From the NCBI RefSeq assembly GCF_016801985.1, contig NZ_JAEVLS010000001.1:930001-994000 (forward strand): DNA of 64,000 bases, in the 5' to 3' direction. The notes beneath the pieces are model-generated. The model was not told where the DNA came from. It made no database searches and was given only the letters and a program-made list of their open reading frames with translations. This stretch comes from Steroidobacter gossypii. GTDB taxonomy: Bacteria; Pseudomonadota; Gammaproteobacteria; Steroidobacterales; Steroidobacteraceae. Of this stretch, positions 36,983 to 44,497 are shown piece after piece. The translations under genes and the position numbers were made by a program. The stretch's first letter is position 1; each line of letters opens with the position of its first letter.

Positions 36983-38062
36983 ATGAAAACCGTAGTCGTC
37001 GACAAGATCGCGTCCATCACCCAGGCCCTCAACCTGGGGCATGAGCTGCGCGTCGCCACCGACAACATTCCTTGCGAGGAAGGCGTGGTGCTGGTTGTCG
37101 AGATCCTCAACAACAAGTCGACCTACAACACCCTGGAGCTGACCAGCGGGCGCATGGCCAAGGCCGCCAAGGGCGACGTGATCGTCGGCGCGCTCGGCCA
37201 TCGCCAGGCGCTGTTCGGCTATTCGGGTCATTTGCCGACCTCGGTCAAGGAAGGCGACACCATCCAGGTGCTGAACATCGGCGGCGTGCTCGGCGTGGTC
37301 GATTCTGTGAACCCGGAAAAGGGCACGCCGTTCAACGCCAGGGTGATCGGCGTAGTGCTGCAGTTCCCATATCTCGGGGAACGTATCGGCGTGCCGGCTC
37401 GTGTGGGTTATCGACGCCTCGACCACAACGCGGCGGTGAACACCCGCAATGTGCCGGTCGTGGCGCTCGCGGGCACCTGCATGGAAGCGGGCAAGACGGC
37501 GGCGGCGTGCGCCATCGTCGCTCGCATGCGGCATCGGGGCTTGAACGTGCATGCATTCAAGGCGACCGGCGTTTCCCTGCGTCGTGACATTCTCGCGATG
37601 GAAGACGCCGGCGCGCGCCGGAGCATGATCTTCACCGATCTTGGCGTGGTGACCACCACTGCCAAGAACGGTCCGGCGATCACGCGCTCGCTGCTGACCG
37701 AGATGTCGCAAGGCGAGCCCGACGTGATCGTGTTCGAGCTGGGCGACGGCATTCTGGGCGCCTATGGCGTCGAAGCGATTCTGTCCGCGCCCGATATTCG
37801 CAGCGCGCTGACTTCGGTGGTGCTGTCGGCGAACGATCCGGTCGCGGCGTGGGGCGGCGTGAAGCTGCTGCGCGAGCAGTTCGGCATCGAGCCGGCGGTG
37901 GTGACGGGCCCGGCCACGGACAACGCCGTCGGCGTCAACATCATTAAAGACAAGTTCGGGGTGCCGGCGTTCAACGCCATCACCGACGGCGCGGCCCTGG
38001 GCGATTGTGTCATCGACTCGCTGAAGTTGAAGCCGCGGGTCAAGACGGAAGAAGTGGAATGA
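36983..38062 (+). CDS. Uncharacterised P-loop protein in the arginine cluster
   Basis: About 359 residues, not a known arginine enzyme. The N-terminal half (1-150) is beta-rich (VVLVVEILNNKSTYN, GDTIQVLNIGGVLGVVD). The C-terminal half begins with a Walker A loop, GTCMEAGKT (164-172), then HAFKATGVSLRRD, EPDVIVFELGDGILGAYGVE and VLSANDPVAAWGG. The order recalls DUF1611 or dethiobiotin-synthetase-like (SIMIBI) P-loop proteins. It lies between argG and argC and overlaps the argC start by 4 bp, so it is made with the pathway. ATG at 36983 is used; TTG at 36971 is possible. Function unknown; a regulatory or ligase role is a guess. Confidence 0.75.
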   Translation: MKTVVVDKIASITQALNLGHELRVATDNIPCEEGVVLVVEILNNKSTYNTLELTSGRMAKAAKGDVIVGALGHRQALFGYSGHLPTSVKEGDTIQVLNIGGVLGVVDSVNPEKGTPFNARVIGVVLQFPYLGERIGVPARVGYRRLDHNAAVNTRNVPVVALAGTCMEAGKTAAACAIVARMRHRGLNVHAFKATGVSLRRDILAMEDAGARRSMIFTDLGVVTTTAKNGPAITRSLLTEMSQGEPDVIVFELGDGILGAYGVEAILSAPDIRSALTSVVLSANDPVAAWGGVKLLREQFGIEPAVVTGPATDNAVGVNIIKDKFGVPAFNAITDGAALGDCVIDSLKLKPRVKTEEVE

Positions 38063-39120
38063 GCGAAACGATTCCTGTCATCGTCCTGGGCGGCACCGGC
38101 TATGTATCGGGCGAGCTGTTGCGCCTGATCGCCGGGCATCCGCGCCTGGCGCTCAGGGCCATTCTCTCGGACAGCCAGCCCGGCGAGCCGGTGGCGAAGT
38201 TCTTCGCGCATCTCGCGCCGATCTATCCTGAGCTCAAGTTCTCGAGCCTGGATGAAGTGAAGGCGCTGGTCGGCTCGCTGCCGACGTCCGCCGTGATCTC
38301 GGCGGCTCCGCACGGCGTGGCCGCCAAGCTCATCGACGAGATCCTCGTAGCTGCCGAAGCGAAGGGCACCAAGCCGCGAGTGATCGATATCTCGGCGGAC
38401 TATCGCTACAGCTCGGCCGGCGCGTATGAAGCAGTCTACAAGCATGCGCACGGCGCGCCGAATCGCATCGCGCAGTTCAGCTGCGCGGTGCCGGAACATT
38501 TGGGCAAGCTGACGACGCCGCATGTCGCCCATCCGGGCTGCTTCGCCACGGCCTTGTTGTTGTCCAGCGTGCCGTTGTTGTCGCTGGGCCTGATCGAGCC
38601 CCGTTTGTTTGCTACGGGCGTGACGGGCAGCACCGGGTCGGGCCGCACACCTTCAGCGGGAACGCATCATCCGCAGCGACATAGCGATCTGTACGCGTAC
38701 AATCCGCTCGGCCATCGCCATACCCCGGAGGTCGCGGCGTTGGCGCAGGTCGCCTCGCAGGTGCAGGCCGAATTCAATTTCGTTCCGCATTCCGGACCGT
38801 TTGCGCGCGGCATTCATGTCACGGTGCAAGCCAAGGCGAGCAAACCCATCAAGACGCCGGAGCTGCTCGAGGCGTTGCGCGGCTTCTATCGTGACAAGCC
38901 GTTCGTGCGTGTGGTCAACGAGATGCCGCACTTGAAGGACGTGGCGGCGAGCAACTATGCGTTCCTGAGCGCCGCCGCGAACGGCGATTCGGTCGCCGTG
39001 ATGTGCGCCATCGACAACCTGGTCAAGGGTGCGGCTGGCGGCGCAATGCAGTTGTTGAATCGAGTGTTCGACCTGGACGAGACCACCGGATTGACCACGC
39101 CGGCCGCCGGCTGGACTTGA
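38059..39120 (+). CDS. argC: N-acetyl-gamma-glutamyl-phosphate reductase
   Basis: 353 residues. The NADP motif is VLGGTGYVSGELLRLI, the catalytic cysteine is in VAHPGCFATALLL, and VTGSTGSGRTPSAGTHHP and RGIHVTV follow. It converts the acyl-glutamyl phosphate from ArgB to the semialdehyde. The ATG overlaps the stop of the P-loop gene (ATGA). If the pathway uses a succinyl group, this enzyme would have to accept it; the sequence does not decide. Confidence 0.92.
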   Translation: MSETIPVIVLGGTGYVSGELLRLIAGHPRLALRAILSDSQPGEPVAKFFAHLAPIYPELKFSSLDEVKALVGSLPTSAVISAAPHGVAAKLIDEILVAAEAKGTKPRVIDISADYRYSSAGAYEAVYKHAHGAPNRIAQFSCAVPEHLGKLTTPHVAHPGCFATALLLSSVPLLSLGLIEPRLFATGVTGSTGSGRTPSAGTHHPQRHSDLYAYNPLGHRHTPEVAALAQVASQVQAEFNFVPHSGPFARGIHVTVQAKASKPIKTPELLEALRGFYRDKPFVRVVNEMPHLKDVAASNYAFLSAAANGDSVAVMCAIDNLVKGAAGGAMQLLNRVFDLDETTGLTTPAAGWT

Positions 39121-39161
39121 GGAGAAGGCCGGCGCGGTTGCCGGCCCGACGACAAGAGAAC

Positions 39162-40340
39162 ATGAGTTCGATGAGCAATTCAGTTTCCGCTGCCAATGCC
39201 CCGGCCGATCATCTCGCGCCGGTTTATGCCCAGTTTCCGTTGCAGATCACCGATGCGCGCGGCGTATTCCTGCACAAGCCCGATGGCGGCAAAGTGCTGG
39301 ATCTCTACGGCGGTCACGCCGTGGCGGCGCTTGGCTACGGCCATCCGCGCTGGGTCGAAGCGCTCACCGAGCAGGCGAAATCGCTTTGTTTCCAGACCAA
39401 TGCGGTCGCGCTCGACGTGCGTCGTCGCGCCGCCACCCGGCTGGCGAAATTCTGCGGCCTGGGGCTCGATACTGTGTTCTTCGTCAACTCCGGCGCGGAA
39501 GCCAACGAGAACGCGCTGAAGCTCGCTTGCAAGATGACCGGCGGCACGCAGGTGATCGCCGTCGAAGGCAGCTTCCACGGTCGCACGGCCGCGGCCGGTG
39601 CGGTGACCTGGGGCGCGGACAAGAAGTGGTACGGTTTTCCGAACACGCCGTTCGAAGTGAAGTTCATCAAGCCGACCACCACGGCCGCCGAGTTGAGCAC
39701 GCTGATCAACGATCAGACGGCCGCGGTCATCGTCGAGCCGGTGCAGGGCGTCGCCGGCGCGGTCGACCTGCCCAAGGAATTCCTGCAAGCGCTGCGGTTC
39801 CGCTGCAGCGAGAACGGCAGCGTGCTGATCTTCGACGAAGTTCAGTGCGGCTTCGGACGCACCGGCCATCCGTTCGCGGCCAACATGTATGAAGTAACGC
39901 CGGACATCATCACCACTGCCAAGGCGCTCGGCGCCGGCTTCCCTGTATCAGCCATGTTGGTGGCCGACCATGTCGCGCCGTATCTCAAGATGGACTCGCT
40001 GGGCACGACGTTCGGCGGCGGCCCGATGGCCTGCGCCGTCGTCGAGACCGTGATCGACATCATCGAGTCGGAAGGTTTGTTGAAAAACGTCCAGCAGCGT
40101 TCTGCCGAGATTCGCGAGACCTGCAAGGTCGGCCCGGTGGTCGGCTCGCAAGGCGCCGGCCTGCTGCTGGGCCTGCGCACCTCGCGACCGGCCAAGGACG
40201 TGCAAGCCGAGCTGTTGAAGTTGAACATTCTCACGGGCACCAGCGCCGATCCCAACGTGCTGCGCATCCTCGCGCCGTTCGTGCTGGAGAGTGAGCACGT
40301 CGACTTGCTGCGGCAGGCGTTGGCGCAACTGCCCAAATGA
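39162..40340 (+). CDS. argD: N-acylornithine aminotransferase
   Basis: 392-residue class-III PLP aminotransferase. Cofactor motifs: FVNSGAEANENALKLA, GSFHGRTAAA, LIFDEVQCGFGRTG and ITTAKALGAGFPVSAM with the Schiff-base lysine, then GTTFGGGPMAC. It forms N-acylornithine from the semialdehyde. The start at 39162 has a GAGA upstream; an upstream in-frame extension lies inside argC and is rejected. Confidence 0.92.
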   Translation: MSSMSNSVSAANAPADHLAPVYAQFPLQITDARGVFLHKPDGGKVLDLYGGHAVAALGYGHPRWVEALTEQAKSLCFQTNAVALDVRRRAATRLAKFCGLGLDTVFFVNSGAEANENALKLACKMTGGTQVIAVEGSFHGRTAAAGAVTWGADKKWYGFPNTPFEVKFIKPTTTAAELSTLINDQTAAVIVEPVQGVAGAVDLPKEFLQALRFRCSENGSVLIFDEVQCGFGRTGHPFAANMYEVTPDIITTAKALGAGFPVSAMLVADHVAPYLKMDSLGTTFGGGPMACAVVETVIDIIESEGLLKNVQQRSAEIRETCKVGPVVGSQGAGLLLGLRTSRPAKDVQAELLKLNILTGTSADPNVLRILAPFVLESEHVDLLRQALAQLPK

Positions 40341-40365
40341 GTTTGCTCATCGAGAAATACAACAT

Positions 40366-41364
40366 ATGAACCGCTTTCTGGACCTGGCCGAATTTCCGCG
40401 CGAGCAAGTGAAGGACCTGCTGGGCCTCGCGGCGCGCTTGCAAGATACGCCGCAACCGCAGGCCCTGGCCGGCAAGGTGCTCGGCTTGCTGTTCCTGAAT
40501 CCGTCGTTGCGGACGCTCGCGTCGTTTCAGAGCGCGATGATGCGTCTGGGCGGCACCGCGGTCGTAATCACCCCGGGCCAGGGAACGTGGCAGATGGAAA
40601 CGCGCTCCGGCGCCATCATGAATGGCGCGGCTGCCGAGCACGTGCGCGAAGCAGTGCCGGTGCTCGCTTCCTACTGCGACGCCATTGGCATTCGCATGTT
40701 CGCCGAAGGACGCAATCTCGCCGCCGATCTGGCCGAGACCGGCTTCCGCATGATGGCGGATCTTTGTGACAAGCCGCTGGTGAACATGGAATCGGCCATG
40801 GCGCATCCGTGCCAGGCGCTGGCCGACTGGCACACCATGGATGAGCTGCGCGTGCCGGACCGTGGCAAGTTCGTGTTGAGCTGGGCGAATCATCCTCGCG
40901 CGCTGCCGCTGGCCGTGCCGTCGTCGACAGTGCATATGGCCGCGATGCGCGGCATGGAAGTCGTCGTGCTGCGCCCGGAGGGCTTCGCGTTGCCCGACCC
41001 CGTGATGGAAAAGGCGCGCCAGGCGGCCAAGGCGTCGGGCGGTTCAGTACGAGAGACCGACAATCGCGCCGAAGCGCTCGAAGGCGCGCACGTGATTTAC
41101 GCCAAGGAATGGGGTTCGCCGCAGCACTACGGCGACGACGAAGCCGACAAGCGCTTGCGCGAGTATTTGAGCGATTGGTGCATCAAGGAAAGCTGGTTCA
41201 AGGTCGCGGACCCCAGCTGCCATTTCATGCATTGCCTGCCGGTACGGCGTAATGTCGCCGTGGCGGACGAGGTGCTCGACGGCCCGCGCAGCGTGGTGAT
41301 TCGCGAGGCCTTCAATCGCATGGTCGTGCAGATGGCAGTCCTCTATCGTCTGCTGCGTGGCTGA
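40366..41364 (+). CDS. argF': N-acylornithine carbamoyltransferase (ArgF')
   Basis: 332 residues. It resembles the Bacteroides N-succinylornithine enzyme more than the Xanthomonas N-acetyl one: QGTWQMETRSGAIMNG, VPVLASYCDAIGIRMFAE, SWANHPRALPLAVPSS, AKEWGSP and FMHCLPVRRNVAVAD. Carbamoyl-phosphate motif is NPSLRTLAS, with Leu51 in place of the second Arg of SxRTR. At the residue that sets acyl specificity (Pro90 in the succinyl, Glu92 in the acetyl enzyme), this protein has Ala90 (NGAAAEHV). So it takes an acylated ornithine, but which acyl group cannot be told. The numbering comparison is from memory. Confidence 0.85.
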   Translation: MNRFLDLAEFPREQVKDLLGLAARLQDTPQPQALAGKVLGLLFLNPSLRTLASFQSAMMRLGGTAVVITPGQGTWQMETRSGAIMNGAAAEHVREAVPVLASYCDAIGIRMFAEGRNLAADLAETGFRMMADLCDKPLVNMESAMAHPCQALADWHTMDELRVPDRGKFVLSWANHPRALPLAVPSSTVHMAAMRGMEVVVLRPEGFALPDPVMEKARQAAKASGGSVRETDNRAEALEGAHVIYAKEWGSPQHYGDDEADKRLREYLSDWCIKESWFKVADPSCHFMHCLPVRRNVAVADEVLDGPRSVVIREAFNRMVVQMAVLYRLLRG

Positions 41365-41419
41365 CCTGTTGTCGCGTCATCCTGGTTACTAGTCCATCAT
41401 TCAATTCAAGGAATCTGCC

Positions 41420-42340
41420 GTGGTGCTTCGTTCCGATCCCTCCGTCGCCGTTCGTGCGCTGCGCAGCGCCGCTCCGTACATTCGCATGTACAAGGGCAAG
41501 GTGTTCGTCATCAAGGCGAGCGGCGGCGTGTTCGGCGACATCGAGTCCACTCGTACGCTGATCGAGCAAGTCGCGATCCTGCATCAGGTGGGCATCCGCG
41601 TCGTGCTGGTGCACGGTGGCGGTCCGCAGCTGTCGCAGATTCAGGAAACATTGGGCATCACGCCCCGCATGGTCGCGGGTCGTCGCGTCACCGACGAGAA
41701 ATCCATGGAAGTCACCAGCATGGTGCTGAACGGTCTGGTGAACACCCAGATCCTCGGCATCTGCCGTGAGCTGGATATTGCCGCCGTGGGCGTGAGCGGC
41801 GTCGACGCGGGGCTGGTGCGCGCTCACAAGCGCCCGCCGGTGCAGGTCGAAGGTCAGACGGTGGACTACGGCTTCGTGGGCGACATCGATCTGATCGACG
41901 CGAAAGTGCTCCAGCAGTTGCTCGACGACGGCCTGATGCCGGTCGTGAGCCCGGTGTCGGCGGACGACAAGGGCACGTTGCTGAACATCAATGCGGACAC
42001 GGTCGCTGCAGGCATCGGGGCGGCGCTCAAGGCCGAAAAGTTGATGCTGGTCACCGGCGCCCCCGGCATTCTCGAGTCACTGGACGATCCGCGCTCCATC
42101 ATTTCGTACACCGACCTGGCGGGGCTGAAGAAGCTCAAGGAGCAGGGCAGCCTGAAGGAAGGCATGCTGCCCAAGGCCAAGGCCATTGAAGAAGCGATTC
42201 GCGGCGGCGTGCGTCGCGTGCACGTGATCTCGTACAAGAGCCAGGACAGCATCCTGGCTGAAGTGTTCACCAACGAGGGCACGGGCACGCTGGTCGTAGA
42301 AAACATCAGCGCGCTGAGCCCGGCCGAGCAGCATGCGTAA
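41420..42340 (+). CDS. argB: N-acetylglutamate kinase
   Basis: 306 residues, amino-acid kinase fold. Key motifs: FVIKASGGVFGD, VLVHGGGPQLSQ, RRVTDEKSMEV, LLNINADTVAAGIGAALKAE and LVTGAPGIL. There is no fused acetyltransferase (GNAT) domain, unlike the Xanthomonas ArgA/B fusion, and no argA lies in the window. The GTG start has AAGGA eight bases upstream. Two strong stem-loops separate it from argH. Confidence 0.93.
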   Translation: MVLRSDPSVAVRALRSAAPYIRMYKGKVFVIKASGGVFGDIESTRTLIEQVAILHQVGIRVVLVHGGGPQLSQIQETLGITPRMVAGRRVTDEKSMEVTSMVLNGLVNTQILGICRELDIAAVGVSGVDAGLVRAHKRPPVQVEGQTVDYGFVGDIDLIDAKVLQQLLDDGLMPVVSPVSADDKGTLLNINADTVAAGIGAALKAEKLMLVTGAPGILESLDDPRSIISYTDLAGLKKLKEQGSLKEGMLPKAKAIEEAIRGGVRRVHVISYKSQDSILAEVFTNEGTGTLVVENISALSPAEQHA

Positions 42341-42363
42341 CGCTGCCATAGTTTCGTTTTCCG

Positions 42364-42436
42364 GGATCTCGGTCCGCGAGATCCTGAATAAAGGAATGAT
42401 TTCCGGGTTTTTGGCAAGCTCGCCGGGCGAGCTTGC
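42364..42436 (+). other. Two stem-loops between argB and argH
   Basis: GGATCTCG / CGAGATCC (42364-42371, 42377-42384; 5-nt loop) and GCAAGCTCGC / GCGAGCTTGC (42414-42423, 42427-42436; 3-nt loop). Neither is followed by a T run, so they are not standard terminators. The second ends 27 bp before the argH ATG and could affect argH translation or mRNA processing. Confidence 0.55.
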
Positions 42437-42463
42437 TCATAAAAGAAATGTTGTGGTGGCGTC

Positions 42464-43651
42464 ATGAGCCGCCTATGGGACAAAGGCGCGCCGCTCGACG
42501 AGCGGGTGCTGCGTTACACGGCCGGCGAGGATCACGCGCTCGACAATCGCTTGGTCGAGTACGACGTGCGCGCGTCGATCGCGCATGCCGAAATGCTCAA
42601 CGCGCAAGGCTTGTTGTCGAGCGCCGATCTCGACGCGATCCGTCGCGGCCTGACTGAGATCGCCGCCGAGCACGCCGCGGGCAAGTGGCAGGTTCGGCTG
42701 GAACACGAAGACGGCCAGACGGCGCTGGAAAATCTGCTGACCGAGCGCATCGGCGAGGCCGGCAAGCGCGTGCATCTGGCTCGCTCACGCAACGACCAGG
42801 TGCTCACTGCCGTGCGCTTGTATCTGCGCGACGCCGTCGATGAGTTGAAACGCCGCGTAGAAGGCGTTGCGTCGGCGCTTGATGAACTGGCTGCGCGCGA
42901 GGGTGATCTCCCCCTGCCCGGCTACACACACATGCAGCAGGCCATGCCGAGCTCGGTGACTTTGTGGGCCGGCGGTTTCGCGGCCGAGTTGCGGGACGAT
43001 GCCGAAGGTTTGCAACAGGTGCAGCGGCGTTTGTCCAAAAGCCCCCTCGGTTCCGCTGCTGGCTACGGTTCGCCGAACCTGCCCATCGATCGCGCAGCCA
43101 CTGCGAACAAGCTGGCGTTTGCCTCCGTGCAAACGCCGGTGACGTCGGTGCAGCTGTCGCGCGGCAAGGCCGAGGCACAGCTGTTGTTCGAGATTGCGCT
43201 GGTGATGCAGGACGTGGCGCGCCTGGCCTCCGACCTGCTGTTGTTCTACACCCAGGAATTCTCGTTCGTGGCGCTGCCGGATGCGTTCACCACCGGCTCG
43301 TCCATCATGCCGCAGAAGCGCAACCCCGATGTTTTCGAACTGATCCGCGGCCGCAGCGCGACGGCGCAGGCCTGTCTGTTGGAAGTGATGGGCATCGTCG
43401 CCAAGCTGCCCTCGGGCTATCAACGCGATCTGCAGCTGATCAAAGTGCCATTGTTCCGTGGCATCGACGTCTGTCTGGACACGCTCGACATCCTGCCCGC
43501 GGCACTTGCCGGTGTGACCTTCCGGAAAGATCGGATTCGGCTCGATCCGTCCATTCATGCGGCGGCCGAGGCCAACGAGCTGGTCGTGAAACAAGGAATT
43601 TCATTCCGCGAGGCTTATCGCCGCATCGGCGATAAACTGCGCAAGAAATAG
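42464..43651 (+). CDS. argH: Argininosuccinate lyase
   Basis: 395 residues of the fumarase/aspartase superfamily. It has LEDGQTALENLLTERIG-like HEDGQ, HLARSRNDQVLTAVRLYLRD, LPGYTHMQQAMPSSV with the catalytic His, and the signature GSSIMPQKRNPDVFEL. It releases arginine and fumarate. About 118 residues follow the signature, against about 175 in E. coli ArgH, so the C-terminal domain is short; no frameshift is visible. It closes the arginine cluster. Confidence 0.92.
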   Translation: MSRLWDKGAPLDERVLRYTAGEDHALDNRLVEYDVRASIAHAEMLNAQGLLSSADLDAIRRGLTEIAAEHAAGKWQVRLEHEDGQTALENLLTERIGEAGKRVHLARSRNDQVLTAVRLYLRDAVDELKRRVEGVASALDELAAREGDLPLPGYTHMQQAMPSSVTLWAGGFAAELRDDAEGLQQVQRRLSKSPLGSAAGYGSPNLPIDRAATANKLAFASVQTPVTSVQLSRGKAEAQLLFEIALVMQDVARLASDLLLFYTQEFSFVALPDAFTTGSSIMPQKRNPDVFELIRGRSATAQACLLEVMGIVAKLPSGYQRDLQLIKVPLFRGIDVCLDTLDILPAALAGVTFRKDRIRLDPSIHAAAEANELVVKQGISFREAYRRIGDKLRKK

Positions 43652-43665
43652 CGACGGGACTCGCC

Positions 43666-44088
43666 ATGTCGATCTGGTTCAAACCTTACACGCTGGCCGA
43701 TCTCACCCTGCGCATCGGCATGGCCAAGCATCTCGGCATCGAGTTCACCGAGATCGGCCCGGATTACTTGCGCGGCCGCATGCCGGTGGACGATCGCACT
43801 CATCAGCCCTACGGCATCCTGCATGGCGGCGCATCGGTTGCGCTCGCTGAAACGCTGGGCAGCTATGCGGCCATGCTGGTGGTGGACCAGAGCAGATATC
43901 GCTGCCTCGGTCAGGAGATCAATGCCAACCATATTCGGGGCGTCGCCAGCGGCTTTGTGATCGGCACTGCGCGGCCGGTGCACATCGGCCGCCGCAGTCA
44001 CGTGTGGGAAATTCGGATCACCGACCAGCGCGACAAGCTGGTGTGTATTTCCCGTCTCACCATGGCGGTCATCGACGCGCCTACATGA
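43666..44088 (+). CDS. Hotdog-fold acyl-CoA thioesterase (YdiI/PaaI-like)
   Basis: 140 residues. HQPYGILHGGASVALAETLG is the hotdog catalytic segment, where the Glu is the likely general base. MAKHLGIEFTEIGPDYLRGR and NANHIRGVASG follow the YdiI/MenI pattern. It hydrolyses acyl- or aroyl-CoA thioesters. It starts 14 bp after argH and may be carried on the same transcript, though no link to arginine is evident. Confidence 0.88.
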   Translation: MSIWFKPYTLADLTLRIGMAKHLGIEFTEIGPDYLRGRMPVDDRTHQPYGILHGGASVALAETLGSYAAMLVVDQSRYRCLGQEINANHIRGVASGFVIGTARPVHIGRRSHVWEIRITDQRDKLVCISRLTMAVIDAPT

Positions 44089-44167
44089 TCGGCTGACAGC
44101 CTCCGTCATGGATTGGTCACGGATGGGCGTCATGGATGGCAGCGTCCATGATCGGGGACGCTTCCTT

Positions 44168-44173
44168 TATACT
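44168..44173 (+). promoter_or_regulatory. Candidate -10 for lptM, leaderless spacing
   Basis: TATACT ends 6 bp before the lptM ATG with no ribosome-binding sequence between. The hexamer expected 17 bp upstream (TCCATG) is poor. Third example in this window of a -10 nearly touching the start codon. Confidence 0.42.
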
Positions 44174-44179
44174 GCGCCG

Positions 44180-44497
44180 ATGAAATCATCCGCGCGTAAA
44201 ACCTGGATCTTGATGCCGGTGCTGCTGTTCAACCTGGCCGGTTGTGGCAAGCAGGGCGATCTGTATCTGCCTGACGAACGGCAGGAAGCCGTGCCAGAGA
44301 CCGCCCGCAAGCCAGTGCTGGAAGGCGGCCGGGTGCGCACTTTGCCGCCGGCGCCTCAGTCGCAAAAGAAAGATCGCGAGCGCCAGGAGCGTTCGTCCTC
44401 AGGGTCCGCGTCAGAGCCGTCGCAATCGCAGCCACCGCCGGTCTCACCGCCCGATCCTGACCGCCCCGCCACGACTCCGCCGCCGCCGAGGCAGTGA
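44180..44497 (+). CDS. lptM: LptM (YifL)-like small lipoprotein
   Basis: 105 residues. Lipobox LAGC gives lipidated Cys22; the conserved LptM motif follows at once: GCGKQGDLYLPDE (GCGxxGPLYLP in enterics). LptM helps oxidative maturation of the LptD lipopolysaccharide translocon. The rest is an unusually long Pro/Ser/Gln tail (PPPVSPPDPDRP). Its stop overlaps the polA start region. The alternative upstream start at 44108 would remove the signal sequence from the N-terminus. Confidence 0.8.
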   Translation: MKSSARKTWILMPVLLFNLAGCGKQGDLYLPDERQEAVPETARKPVLEGGRVRTLPPAPQSQKKDRERQERSSSGSASEPSQSQPPPVSPPDPDRPATTPPPPRQ

